Source: Gemmatimonadota bacterium (GTDB lineage Bacteria; Gemmatimonadota; Gemmatimonadetes; Gemmatimonadales; GWC2-71-9). Taken from it: a stretch of DNA of 64,000 bases. Positions 47,481 through 57,511 of this stretch are shown here, in pieces. The stretch is from NCBI GenBank assembly GCA_016713435.1, contig JADJPD010000006.1, positions 372,001 through 436,000 on the forward strand, read 5' to 3'. The notes under the pieces were generated by a model that saw only the letters and a list, made by a program, of their open reading frames with translations, did no database searches and was not told where the DNA came from. Position 1 is the first letter of the stretch. Each line of letters begins with the position of its first letter. Made by a program: the position numbers and the translations under genes.

Positions 47481-50272
47481 GTGTCGCGCGCCGCGGCCAG
47501 CGCCGGGCTCCTGGTGTTGCTGCTCGCCGGCGGGGTCACCGGGCCTCGGCCCAGCAGGTGCCGACCCGGACCGGGCGCCCCGTGCCGCAGGACACCACCC
47601 GCCGCGTGGGCCGCGACAGCCTCGGGCGCGACTCGCTGGTGCGCCCGGGCCAGGCGGTGGACACCGCGACCGCCCGCCGCCTCGGCCTCCCCACGGAGCC
47701 CCGGCATCCCTTCGCCACCGGCGATACGCTCATGGAGCGCCTCCTGGAGCGGCCGGGCTACAGCGCCACCCGCTTCCGCAGCGACTCGGCGATCGTCTTT
47801 GCGCCGGAGCGCCGGATCATCCTGCGCGGCGAGGCGGGCACCAAGCGCGGCACCACGCACCTCGAGGCCGACTCCATCCTCTACCAGGAGTCCGACTGCC
47901 TCATCCGCGCCACCGGCGACCCGGCGCTCTTCGACCAGGAGACGGTGCTCACGGGCATCGGCGGGATCCGCTACAACACCTGCATCCGCCGCGGCATCGT
48001 CTCGGGCGCGCTCACCACCTTCAAGCAGGACGCCACGGACTGGTTCCTCCGCGGCAACCTGGCGCAGGACTCGAGCGCCGCGCGCCTCTACGCCTCCGAG
48101 AGTGAGATCACCAGCTGCGACCTGCCGGACCCGCACTACCACTTCTCCGCGCGCGAGGTGAAGTGGATCTCCAAGACCGTCATGGTGGCGCGGCCGGCCG
48201 TGCTCTACATCCGCGACGTGCCGGTGCTCTGGCTGCCGTTCGTGTTCCAGGACGCGCGCACCGGGCGCCGCTCGGGCATCCTCATCCCGCGCTTCGGGCT
48301 CAACGACATCGTGCGCCAGGACCCGGGGTACAACCGGCAGATCACCAACATCGGCTACTACTGGGCGCCGAACGACTTCTTCGACGTGACGGCCAAGCTC
48401 GACTGGTTCTCCAACCGCTACGTCGAGTACGGTGGCGCCGCCCAATACCGCTGGCTGGACCGCTTCATGACGGGCAGCCTCGGGTATCGCCGCACGGTGG
48501 AGAACACCGGCCGGCGCTCCACCAACATCCGGTGGGACCACCGCCAGAGCTTCAGCCTCAACACCACGCTGAACCTCACCTTCAACTACGCCTCCAGCGG
48601 GTTCGTCCAGCGGCGCAACGCCATCGACCCCGTGGCCTCCACGCAGCAGATCGTGAGCTCGGCCAACTTCACCCGGCGCTTCAACTGGGGCTCGGTGGCC
48701 ATCGGCGGCAACCGGCGCCAGAACCTCTCGGACGAGAGCGTGTCGATGGAGCTCCCCTCGCTCGCGGTCTCGCCCAAGCCCATCGACCTGTCGTCGAACG
48801 TCACCTGGTCCCCGGGCCTGAGCGTCCGCAACAGCTTCGAGACGAACTTCCCGGTGACCGACGCCCGGGTGCTCATCATCACCCGCCCCGGGGGCGGGCT
48901 CGATACCCTCTCCCGCACGCGCGACAGCCGGAACACGGTGGTCAACTTCGACACCCCGCTCCGGGTGGGCGGCTTCAACTGGCGCAACAGCTTCGGCTAC
49001 ACCGACCGGAAGACCACGGCGCCCACGATCATCGCCTCCCAGAAGATCCCGGACCCCTCGACCCCCGACCCGACCGACTCCATCACCGTGAACCAGGCCA
49101 CGGTGGGCGACTTCTCGAGCGAACTCAACTGGGACACCGGCATCAACCTCCCGACGCTGTTCAGCAGCAGCTGGAAGCTCCAGCCCACCCTGGGCATCAC
49201 CAACTCGACCTCCGGCGCCTTCATGGTGCGGAACCAGCGCACCGGCGGGGACTGGGTGCGGCAGGGCAAGCGCGCCAGCCTGGGCCTGTCCGTGGCACCG
49301 ACGTTCTTCGGCTTCTTCCCCGGGGTGGCCTCGTTCGAGCGGATCCGGCACAGCGTGGCCCCCACGGTCAACTACAGCTACAGCCCCGCGGCCAGCGTCA
49401 ATCGCGAGTACGCCCAGGCGGTGACCCCCGCCGGCTCGGTGCCCCGCCTCCGGAGCGACCCGACCCAGCTCCTGAGCGTCGGCCTGTCGCAGAACTTCGA
49501 GGGCAAGCTCCGCCGCGCCCCCGGGGACACCGGCGACGCCACCCAAGCGCGGAAGTACCGCATCCTCGGCATCCAGACCAGCAGTATTCAGTACGACTTC
49601 GAGCAGGCCAAGCAGCCGGGCAAGACGGGCTGGCGCACCCAGACGGTGAGCAACCAGTTCCAGTCCGACCTCCTGCCGGGCTTCAACCTGGCCCTCACCC
49701 ACGACCTCTGGAAAGGCACCGTCGGTACCGACAGTGCCCGCTTCAACCCCTTCCTGCAGGGCGTCACCGCCAGCTTCGCCATCTCGGGCAGCACCGTCCG
49801 GTCCCTCCTCGGCATCTTCGGGCTGGCCCGGAAGGACAGCACCCGGGGGCGCGAGGAGGCGCCGCCGCCGAGCTACGTGGCGGGCCAGAGCCGCTTCGGG
49901 CGCCCGCCGTCCTTCTTCGGCGGGAGCGACCAGCAGCTCGGCATCAGCACCAACAAGCGCTTCACCGCCAACTTCAACTACAGCCTCTCCCGCCAGCGGA
50001 CCGACCGCGGCAACGAGCGCCAGAGCCTGGGCTTCAGCACCAGCTTTGCCCCGACACCGTTCTGGAGCGTCTCCTGGAGCAGCCAGTACAACATCACGGA
50101 CGGGGAGTTCGAGTCGCAGACGGTGCGGCTGGAGCGGGTACTGCACGAGTGGCGGGCGGGATTCAACTTCGTGCGGAATCCCAACGGCAATTTCGCCTTC
50201 TTCTTCTCCGTGTACCTGTCCGACCTGCCGGACATCAAGTTCGACTACAACCAGACCTCGATCGAGCGGTGA
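47481..50272 (+). CDS. lptD: LPS assembly protein LptD (OstA/Imp), frame broken near 47543
   Basis: This outer-membrane beta-barrel of about 930 residues inserts lipopolysaccharide into the outer leaflet, working with LptE. A signal peptide is read from GTG 47481 (SRAAASAGLLVLLLAGGVTG), and the -1 frame then continues at ASAQQVPTRTGRPVPQD. One missing base near 47543 joins them. The OstA-like N-terminal domain (RRIILRGEAGTKRGTTHLEA, YNTCIRRGIVSG) precedes a long barrel of alternating aromatic strands ending NQTSIER. LptD implies a lipopolysaccharide-type outer membrane. Confidence 0.86.
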
Positions 50273-50298
50273 GGCGGCGCCCGGCCGGGCCACTTTCC

Positions 50299-50326
50299 GA
50301 TCGCGGCGCTCGCCGCGATCAAAAAA
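50299..50326. repeat. Perfect 10-bp hairpin with an adjoining A6 run
   Basis: GATCGCGGCG and CGCCGCGATC flank a CT centre and are followed by AAAAAA on the plus strand. Read from either strand, the T-run is not placed after the hairpin, so it is not a standard terminator. It marks the start of an AT-rich gap. Confidence 0.5.
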
Positions 50327-50441
50327 GTGCAAGCGGCCATTTTTCTTAAGTGATTGCCAATCAAGCACTTGAGTCAAAATGGCGGTTTGGCATCATCCCT
50401 GCATTGACCCCCCTCCGGACCCCCTTCCGGAGCTGAGACCA
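50327..50441 (+). promoter_or_regulatory. AT-rich control region before the orphan lipoprotein
   Basis: The stretch 50337-50385 is clearly richer in A/T than its surroundings. It contains the inverted repeat TGATTG-C-CAATCA (50351-50363), nested inside AAGTG (50348) and CACTT (50366), a possible operator. TTGCCA within it could serve as a -35. I cannot fix the -10 with confidence. Confidence 0.4.
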
Positions 50442-51575
50442 ATGCGTCGCTTGTGGCTGGCTGGGCCGCTCTTCCTCCTCCTCGCGGCCTGCACGGACAA
50501 CGAGATCGTGGGTGGCGGGACCTTCCTGAACCCGCCGAGCAACCTGACCTACCAAGTGGAACCGAGCGGAACCCCCGGCGCGCCGACCGGCGTCCTCCTG
50601 CATTGGGACGACGATGGCAGCCCGGACCTCGCGGTCTGGCACGTGTACTCCCGCGGGGCCAGCAATGAGTCGTTCCGGCTCCGGGGCAGCACCACCTCCA
50701 ACAGCTTCCACGACCAGGGCATCCCGCACCTCGAGTACTACGTGACGGCCGAGGACGTCGACGGCGGCGAGTCGAGCCCGAGCAACGTGGTGACGGTGGA
50801 CGAGCGGCTGGCGCTCGAGAAGCCCACCACGATGACCACCACGACGCTCGACGGCGCCATTGCGCTCACCTGGTCGGACAATCCCTTCCAGCACGAGCCG
50901 GCGGGGTTCCGCGAGTACCGGGTCTACAGCACCTCATACGACCTCGACGCCGGCCTGTGCGGCACCGCCTGGGCGCTCGAGGGGACTACCGTGGCGCCGG
51001 AGTTCGTGGCGGGGGCGCTGACCAACGGCGTGTCGCGCTGCTTCGCGGTGTCGGCGGTGAGCATCGAGGGCTTCGAGAGCCTCTGGTCCCCCATCCGGAG
51101 CGACACGCCCCGGCCCGACGCGCGGAACGTGGTGGTGTACGCCCGCCAGGCGCAGGATGCGGGGAGCGGCATGCGGTTCTGGAACGACCTGGATCATGAT
51201 GGCTGGGCGGACCCCAACGAGATCGGGCTGGTGCAGGCGGGGTCGCTGGCGAGCATCGACTTCAGCGTGGAGCGGGACCAGGCGGGGGCGCTGTTCCTCA
51301 CGCCGGTCCGGAGCGGGACGGGCGTGCTGGTCTACGGCAACGCCCCGGTGGCGGATCTCACGGACATCGACGTGGCGCCCAATGCCACGTACAGCCGCAA
51401 CGGGATCGAGGCGCTGCCCGGCTGGGGCTACGTATTCGAGATGGACGGGGGGGACGGCTTTGCGCGCTACGCGTCGGTGCGGGTGAGCCACGTGGGCCAG
51501 AACTTCCTGATCCTCGACTGGGGCTTCCAGACCGACCCGGGCAACCCCGAACTGATCGTGGTCGCGGCCAACTGA
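50442..51575 (+). CDS. Orphan lipoprotein with fibronectin-III-like modules
   Basis: The 377-residue lipoprotein (lipobox LLLAAC, Cys at about 16) has two beta-sandwich-like modules, about 30-125 and 128-225, with patterns such as SNLTYQVEPSG, VWHVYSRG, YYVTAEDVDGGESSPSNVV and ALTWSDNPFQHEPAGFREYR, like fibronectin type III folds. A C-terminal third contains DLDHDGWADPNEIG, a possible calcium loop. It is transcribed alone, with an AT-rich control region before it and a hairpin after it. Exported and surface-facing is likely; function is unknown. Confidence 0.7.
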   Translation: MRRLWLAGPLFLLLAACTDNEIVGGGTFLNPPSNLTYQVEPSGTPGAPTGVLLHWDDDGSPDLAVWHVYSRGASNESFRLRGSTTSNSFHDQGIPHLEYYVTAEDVDGGESSPSNVVTVDERLALEKPTTMTTTTLDGAIALTWSDNPFQHEPAGFREYRVYSTSYDLDAGLCGTAWALEGTTVAPEFVAGALTNGVSRCFAVSAVSIEGFESLWSPIRSDTPRPDARNVVVYARQAQDAGSGMRFWNDLDHDGWADPNEIGLVQAGSLASIDFSVERDQAGALFLTPVRSGTGVLVYGNAPVADLTDIDVAPNATYSRNGIEALPGWGYVFEMDGGDGFARYASVRVSHVGQNFLILDWGFQTDPGNPELIVVAAN

Positions 51576-51601
51576 GCGCGGGCACAGCGGGGACGCCGGG
51601 G

Positions 51602-51633
51602 ACGGGGCGGTACCCTCACGGGTGCCGCCCCGT
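51602..51633 (+). terminator. Hairpin between the orphan lipoprotein and hutH
   Basis: A 14-bp stem, ACGGGGCGGTACCC with GGGTGCCGCCCCGT (one T-G wobble), and a TCAC loop lie 26 bases after the lipoprotein stop; TCGTCG follows, so the T-tract is weak. Confidence 0.6.
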
Positions 51634-51673
51634 TCGTCGTCCGGGTCACTGGCACGGCCCGGGACGGCGTGGC

Positions 51674-51679
51674 TACGTT
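51674..51679 (+). promoter_or_regulatory. Putative -10 of a leaderless hutH transcript
   Basis: TACGTT lies 6 bases before the hutH ATG with no Shine-Dalgarno sequence. The same hexamer is the -10 of the rpmJ promoter. A weak CTGGCA lies 19 bases upstream. Confidence 0.4.
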
Positions 51680-51685
51680 CCCGCC

Positions 51686-53221
51686 ATGGCTTCCACTCCC
51701 CTCGTGCTCACCGGCCGCACGCTGTCGATCGCCGATGTCGTGGCGGTGGCCCGGACCCCGGGCGCCACGCTCGCCCTCGATCCCGCGGCCGTGGCCGCCC
51801 TCGGCGCCAGCCGGGCGCTGGTCGAGGCCGCGATGACTCGCGGCGACACCATCTACGGCATCAACACCGGATTCGGGAAACTCGCCAACGTGCGCATCCC
51901 GGCCGACAAGCTGGACCAGCTCCAGGTGAACCTGATCCGGAGCCACGCCGCCGGCGTGGGGCAGCCGCTGCCGCCCGATGTGGTGCGCGCCGCGATGCTG
52001 CTCCGCGCCAACGTGCTGCTCCGGCCCACGAGCGGGGTGCGCCCCGACCTGGTGCGCGCGCTGGTGGCGCTCTTCAACGCCGGGATCGTGCCGCTGGTCC
52101 CGGAGCAGGGCAGCGTGGGCGCGAGCGGCGACCTGGCACCACTCAGCCACATCGCCATGGCGCTGATCGGGGAGGGGGCGGTGCTGGGGCAGGGTGTGGC
52201 GGCCCCAGCCGGCGAAGTGCTCCGGGCGGCGGGGCTCGCGCCGTTCCGCTTTGCACCGAAGGAAGGGATCAGCTTCATCAACGGGACCCAGGCGCAGACG
52301 GCGCTGCTCGCCCTGCTCGTCAACGATGCCGAGGTGCTGTGGCGCAGCGCGGTGGGCGCGGCAGCGATGAGCCTCGAGGCCCTCCGGGGGACGCCCACCC
52401 CGCTCGACCCACGGATTCATGCGGCCCGCCCGCATCCCGGCCAGGTCCGCGCCGCCGGGCTGATGCGCGGGTTACTGGAGGAGAGCGAGATTCGCGAGTC
52501 GCACCGGGAGAACGACGACCGGGTGCAGGACGCCTACAGCCTGCGCTGCACCCCCCAGGTGCTCGGCGCCGTGGCCGATGCCATCCGGTTTGCGCGTGAG
52601 GTGGCGCTGGCCGAGCTGAACGCCTCGACCGACAACCCGCTGGTCTTCGACAACGGCGACGTGCTCTCCGGCGGGAATTTCCATGGCCAGCCGGTGGCGC
52701 AGGCGCTCGACTTCCTGGCCATCAGCCTCGTGACCCTGCAGGCCATCGCGGAGCGACGGGTGGAGCGGCTGGTCAATCCCGATCTTTCACAGGGGCTTCC
52801 CGCCTTCCTCACGGCGGACCCCGGACTTTCCTCCGGCTTCATGATGGTCCAGATCACGGCGGCCTCCCTGGTGGCGGAATCGCGGGCGCTGGCCATGCCC
52901 GCCAGCATCGGGTCCATCCCGACCGATGCCAACCAGGAGGACTTCGTGCCGATGGGCATGGCGGCCGCCCAGAAGGCCCGGCGGATCCTCGACAACGCCC
53001 GGCGGGTGGTGGCAGCCGAGTTCCTGTGCGGGGCCCAGGCCCTGGACCTGCTCCGGCCGCTGCGGCCCGGTCGGGGCGTGGAGGGCCTGTTCCGGCGGAT
53101 TCGTGCCGCCGATGGCGTTCTCCCCCTCGCCGAGGACCGGCCGCCGGCCCCGGACCTGGAGCGGCTGGCGGCCCTGATCGGGGCCGGGGCGCTCGATCCC
53201 GCGCCCGGTTTGGCTTGCTAG
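51686..53221 (+). CDS. hutH: Histidine ammonia-lyase
   Basis: The 511-residue enzyme removes ammonia from L-histidine to give urocanate, using the self-formed MIO group from Ala-Ser-Gly at residues 146-148 (GSVGASGDLAPLSH). The histidine-type pocket SHAAGVG, RVQDAYSLRCTPQVLGAV and the STDNPLVF loop support histidine over tyrosine or phenylalanine. No other hut genes are nearby, so it is an orphan; the pathway may be completed elsewhere. Confidence 0.9.
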   Translation: MASTPLVLTGRTLSIADVVAVARTPGATLALDPAAVAALGASRALVEAAMTRGDTIYGINTGFGKLANVRIPADKLDQLQVNLIRSHAAGVGQPLPPDVVRAAMLLRANVLLRPTSGVRPDLVRALVALFNAGIVPLVPEQGSVGASGDLAPLSHIAMALIGEGAVLGQGVAAPAGEVLRAAGLAPFRFAPKEGISFINGTQAQTALLALLVNDAEVLWRSAVGAAAMSLEALRGTPTPLDPRIHAARPHPGQVRAAGLMRGLLEESEIRESHRENDDRVQDAYSLRCTPQVLGAVADAIRFAREVALAELNASTDNPLVFDNGDVLSGGNFHGQPVAQALDFLAISLVTLQAIAERRVERLVNPDLSQGLPAFLTADPGLSSGFMMVQITAASLVAESRALAMPASIGSIPTDANQEDFVPMGMAAAQKARRILDNARRVVAAEFLCGAQALDLLRPLRPGRGVEGLFRRIRAADGVLPLAEDRPPAPDLERLAALIGAGALDPAPGLAC

Positions 53222-53293
53222 GGGTCTTAGGGGCCGGTATCTTCTAAGTCCCGGTATTTCATAGGGCTTCACCCCCTCAACCCGCCGCGCCGG

Positions 53294-55905
53294 ATGAACT
53301 TCGAGAAGCTCAAAGAGACGGCCCGGAAGTACGAGCAGAAGGAGGAATGGCGGCGGGCCATCGAGGTCTATTTGCAGGCTATCCGGGAGTTCGAGGCCGG
53401 GCACGACCCGGTCCCCGACCTCTCGGTCTACAACCGCATCGGCGACCTCTACCTCAAGGCCAACGAGCCGGGCGCCGCGGTCCAGGCGTATGAGCGGGCC
53501 GCCGACCTCTACGGCGAGCAGGGGTTCTACAACAACGCGATCGCCCTGTGCGGCAAGATCCTGCGGGTCAACCCCGGCCGGATCCAGACTTACCTGAAGC
53601 TCGCGCACCTCCACGCCCGCAAGAACGTCGTCATCGAGGCCAAGAAGAACCTGCTGGAGTACCTCGAGCGGATGAACACGCTCAACCAGCTGGACGACGC
53701 CTTCAAGGCCGTCAAGGACTTCGCCGACCAGTTCCCCGGCAACAAGGAAATCCGGCTGATGCTCTCGGAGCTCCTGCGCGCCTCCTCGCGCAACGCCGAG
53801 GCGCGGGAGCAGCTGGAGAAGCTGGCGAGCGACCTCGAGGCCCGGGGCGACACCATCGGCGCGCGGAAGACCATGATGCGCCTGCAGGCGCTGGACGCCG
53901 AGGGCGGCACCGCCCCCGCGCCGCCGCTCCCGTCGGAGGCGCCGAAGCCGGCGGGCAAGCCGCGTTCCGGCGACCTGGTCTTCCTGGACACCGGGCCGGA
54001 GGTTCCCCGGTTCTCCCCGGGCGCGGCGCGCCCCGCCGCCCCGACGGGCCCGGGGAGCCGGAAGACGCGCGCGGTGACCCCGCCACCCGCCGCCAAGGCC
54101 CCGACGCCACCGGCTGGCATCCCGCTGCTCGACGTCGGGGCCACGGTCGAGGCGCCGACCCCCGAGCCGGAACCGATGCCCCTCATCGACACCTCCGGGC
54201 CGCTCACCATCGAGACCTCGAGCCTCTCGGACGAGCCGCTCGACCTCGAGTCGGTGCAGCCGCTCTCCGACGAGGCGCGCCTCGAGGCCACGGCCTCGGG
54301 TGAGGTGGCGAGGACGCTGGGGTTCGAGCCCACGCAGGTGGAGGGGCTCGAGGACGCCGCCATCGCCCCGCTGGAGGGGCTGGAGCTGACCAGCCGGTGG
54401 CGGATTCGGTGGACCTCACCACCGGCGGCATGGAGCTCGAGCTGGAGCGGATCAGCGAGCCGGAGCCGCTGGCGGGCTTCGAGCCGCTGGTGCCGGACGA
54501 CGTCGTGGTGCCGGAGCCGCTCGACAGCGAGCCCGAGTATGCCGAGGACTTCAGCAGTGGCCTCGGCGAGGACGGCCCGCCGGAGACCGAGGCCTTCGCG
54601 GCGCCGGAACCGGTGGCGGGTCTCGAGCTGATCGACGCCGGCACCCCGGCCGATGAGGCGCTGCCGCTCCTCGATGCCCTGCCGGATGAGGCGGCGGCGG
54701 CCGAGGCCGAGGGGATCGGCTTCATCGACCTGGGCGGGCCGGCCACGCCGAGCATCAGCGAGCTCGAGGACCGGGTGCTGGAGGACCCGGACGATCCCGA
54801 GGCGCATCGCGCCCTTGGGGAGGCGCTGGTCGGTGCGGGCGAGCAGGCGCGCGGCCAGGAGGAACTCGAGCTGGCGCTGGCCGGCTACGAGTCCCGCGAG
54901 GACTGGGAGCGGGCGGACGGGCTGGTGCTGGTGCTCATCCGCCTGGACCCCAGCGGGGTGCGGTACCACCAGAAGCGGGTCGAGATCGCCTTCCGGAGCG
55001 GCGAGCGGTCCAAGCTGATCGACGCCTACCTGGAGCTCGCCGACTCGCTGCTCCGCGTGGGTGCGCTCGACAAGGCGCTGGCCGTCTATCGCCGCGTGGC
55101 CGATCACGACCCCGGCAACCAGCGTGCGCTCGCTGCGCTCGATTCGCTGGCCCCGCCGGAGGAGCCGGCCCCGGCTCCCGCGTCCGTGGACCCTGAACCG
55201 GAATCGGTGGCCCCGGCCACGCCTGCAGCCTCGGCGCCGGAGGACTTCTCCGACCTCGCCGAGGCAGGGGAGGAGGCGGTGGAGGCCATGCTGGCGGCCC
55301 CCATCCCGCCGCCGCCGCCCCCCGCGCCGCCCAAGCGCCCGTCCCGTCCGATGGAGTCGATGCTGGACGGCGACTTCGTGGACCTGGGCGCGCTGGTCCT
55401 CGAGGACGAGAAGGTCAAGGACACCCGCATGCGGGTGGAGGGCGAGGAGGCCCCCTCCGGCGACGAGCAGAAGGACTTCCAGGAGATGCTCTCGGCCTTC
55501 AAGAAGGGCATCGACGAGAACATCGACGCCGAGGACTTCCAGTCGCACTATGACCTGGGCGTGGCCTTCAAGGAGATGGGCCTGCTGGACGAGGCGATCG
55601 CCGAGTTCCAGAAGGCGCTGCGCGCGCCCGAGGGGCGGCTCAAGACCTCGGAAGCGCTCGGCACGGCGTTCTACGAGAAGGGCCAGTACGCGATCGCCGA
55701 GGCGATCCTGCGCCGGGCCGTGGAGAGCCTCGGTGCGACTGACGACGAGCAGATCGGCCTGATCTACTGGCTGGGCCGGTCGCAGGAGGCGCAAGGCAAG
55801 GTGGAACTCGCGATCCCGACTTTCGAGCGGGTGCTGGCGGTGGACATCGGCTTCATGGATGCCGGGTCCCGCATGGCCAAGCTGAGCGCCGGACGGGCCC
55901 GGTGA
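53294..55905 (+). CDS. Large TPR and acidic-linker protein (frame broken near 54395)
   Basis: The cytoplasmic protein of about 870 residues has an N-terminal TPR block (1-200: NFEKLKETARKYEQKEEWRR, SVYNRIGDLYLKANEPGAAV, ALCGKILRVNPGRIQTYL). A long Pro/Glu-rich linker holds short repeated hydrophobic-acidic motifs (IPLLDVG, MPLIDTS, GFIDLGG). A C-terminal TPR block follows (SHYDLGVAFKEMGLLDEAIA, YWLGRSQEAQGKVELAIPTF). At about 54395 the frame changes by -1 (GLELTS to VADSVDLTTGG), fitting one missing C. It has no signal peptide. The related gene at 59514 shares this build. I recognise no named function; a scaffold is likely. Confidence 0.72.
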
Positions 55906-56891
55906 GGACGCCCGCCGCCGGCGTGACGCTCGCCAGCCTGCAGGCCGGGGTGCAGCCCCGCCTGGAGAAGGTGAAGCACGAGCTCCGCCGCTCCGTGGCC
56001 AGCGACTTCCCGCTCATCAGCGAGGTGAACGGGCACCTGCTGCAGATGCAGGGCAAGATGTTCCGGCCCACCCTGCTGCTGCTCGCCGAGGAGGCGAGCG
56101 GGGCGCAGGACCCGCGCGCCGAGCGGCTCGCCGCGGTCATCGAGCTGACCCACCTGGCGACGCTGGTGCACGATGACTCGGTGGACCACTCGGTGCTCCG
56201 CCGCGGGATGCCCACCATCAACGCGCTGTTCAGTCACCAGGTGTCGGTCATCATGGGCGACTACCTGTACTCGCGCGCGATGGTGGAGCTGACCCGCCTG
56301 GACGACCTCGAGCCCATGCGGGTGATGGCCCGGGTCACCAACGAGATGACCGTGGGCGAGATGCGCCAGCTGATGGCGCACGAGCCGCTCGACTTCTCGG
56401 AGTACGAGTACGACCTGCTCATCAAGGCCAAGACCGCCTCGCTCCTCTCGGCCGCCTGCGAGCTCGGGGCGCTCCGCGCCGGCGCGCGTGAGCGCGACGC
56501 GCTGCGCCGCTTCGGCGAGCAGCTCGGCATGGCCTTCCAGATCGTGGACGACCTGCTCGACTACACCGAGCAGGAGACGGTCACCGGCAAGCCCTCGGGC
56601 AACGACCTCCGCGAGCACAAGGTGACGCTGCCCCTCATCTACGCGCTGGACCGGCTGACCCCGGCCGCGCGCGCGGAGGTGGCCACCCTCATGAAGACCG
56701 CGGAGCCGGACGACACCCAGATCTCCCGCGTCATCGCGCTGGTGGCGGAGGCGGGCGGGCTGGACTACGCGCGCGGCCGCGGGCAGCGCCTGGCGGAGGG
56801 CGCCGACCAGGCGCTCGACGAGCTGCCGCCGAGCCCGGCCCGGGAGACGCTCCGCGACAGCATCACCTACGTCCTGGACCGGCGGCGCTGA
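55902..56891 (+). CDS. Trans-polyprenyl diphosphate synthase
   Basis: The 329-residue class I isoprenyl synthase extends allylic diphosphates with IPP, most likely for the quinone side chain. The first Asp-rich motif DDSVD is at 91-95 and the second, VDDLLDYTEQ, near 215, with GKMFRPTLLLL and the Lys-Thr pair KAKTASLL. All catalytic aspartates are present. Chain length cannot be given from sequence alone. It overlaps the TPR gene by 4 bases and the DUF4321-like gene by 1. Confidence 0.92.
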   Translation: MRTPAAGVTLASLQAGVQPRLEKVKHELRRSVASDFPLISEVNGHLLQMQGKMFRPTLLLLAEEASGAQDPRAERLAAVIELTHLATLVHDDSVDHSVLRRGMPTINALFSHQVSVIMGDYLYSRAMVELTRLDDLEPMRVMARVTNEMTVGEMRQLMAHEPLDFSEYEYDLLIKAKTASLLSAACELGALRAGARERDALRRFGEQLGMAFQIVDDLLDYTEQETVTGKPSGNDLREHKVTLPLIYALDRLTPAARAEVATLMKTAEPDDTQISRVIALVAEAGGLDYARGRGQRLAEGADQALDELPPSPARETLRDSITYVLDRRR

Positions 56892-57163
56892 TGGCGAGCG
56901 GACCGCGGCGTCCCGGGTTCCACCTGGCGGTGCTGGTCGCCGGCTTCATCTTCGGCGGCTTCCTCAACGCCCTGGTGAAGGCGATGCTGCCCGACAGCGT
57001 CGCCAAGCAGGTGTTTACCTTTACCGCCAGCGCGAGCGCCGGTCCGTTCTCGCTCGACCTGCTGGTGGTCAGCCTCACGCTCGGGCCATTCGCCGTGAAC
57101 GTCTCGCCGCTCGCGATCCTGGGCGTCATCATCGCCTACTGGATCGCGCGCTCACTCTTCTAG
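56891..57163 (+). CDS. Small DUF4321-like membrane protein
   Basis: The 90-residue protein has hydrophobic segments at about 10-30 (LAVLVAGFIFGGFLNALV) and 68-88 (LAILGVIIAYWIARSLF), with a beta-rich middle (PFSLDLLVVSLTLGPFAVNV). The layout matches DUF4321, a family of unknown function. It overlaps the polyprenyl synthase stop by 1 base and precedes tatA by 13 bases, so it may take part in envelope or export work. Confidence 0.65.
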   Translation: MASGPRRPGFHLAVLVAGFIFGGFLNALVKAMLPDSVAKQVFTFTASASAGPFSLDLLVVSLTLGPFAVNVSPLAILGVIIAYWIARSLF

Positions 57164-57176
57164 CGGGGGTAGGACC

Positions 57177-57428
57177 ATGTTCGGCAACCTGGGTTTTCCC
57201 GAGATCCTCCTCATCATGGTGATCATCCTCCTGGTCTTTGGCGCCAAGCGGCTGCCGGAGATCGGGGCGTCGTTCGGCAAGGGGATCCGCGAGTTCAAGA
57301 AGAGCATCAACGAGGCGAGTGACGCGGTGACGGGGCCCGACAGCGGGGCGTCTCAGTCGCGGCAGATCGACCAGCGCGGCACCCAGCCGCCCAGCAACGA
57401 GGGCGGCCCCAAGCGCCTGTCGCAGTAA
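57177..57428 (+). CDS. tatA: Sec-independent translocase protein TatA
   Basis: The 83-residue protein has the TatA/E form: a short N-terminal membrane helix (FPEILLIMVIILLVFGAKRL), the Phe-Gly hinge (VFGAKRLPEIG), an amphipathic helix (FGKGIREFKKSI) and a polar tail. It forms the pore with TatC for folded, cofactor-containing proteins. It is the last gene of its transcript and ends at a strong hairpin. Confidence 0.93.
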   Translation: MFGNLGFPEILLIMVIILLVFGAKRLPEIGASFGKGIREFKKSINEASDAVTGPDSGASQSRQIDQRGTQPPSNEGGPKRLSQ

Positions 57429-57452
57429 GCGGCACCGGGGGCCCCAGACGCC

Positions 57453-57490
57453 GACGGGCGGCGCGCACCGCGAGGTGCGCGCCGCCCGTC
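57453..57490. terminator. 17-bp perfect hairpin between convergent genes
   Basis: GACGGGCGGCGCGCACC and GGTGCGCGCCGCCCGTC are exact reverse complements with a GCGA loop. It lies between tatA (plus) and the isomerase gene (minus), so it can end both transcripts. No T-run is present on either side. Confidence 0.75.
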
Positions 57491-57511
57491 CGTGTGTCCG
57501 GCCCCGGGCGC

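Noticed and set aside
47447..50377. Minus-strand frame of about 976 codons opposite lptD
   Set aside because: Composition typical of an antisense GC shadow, no motifs.
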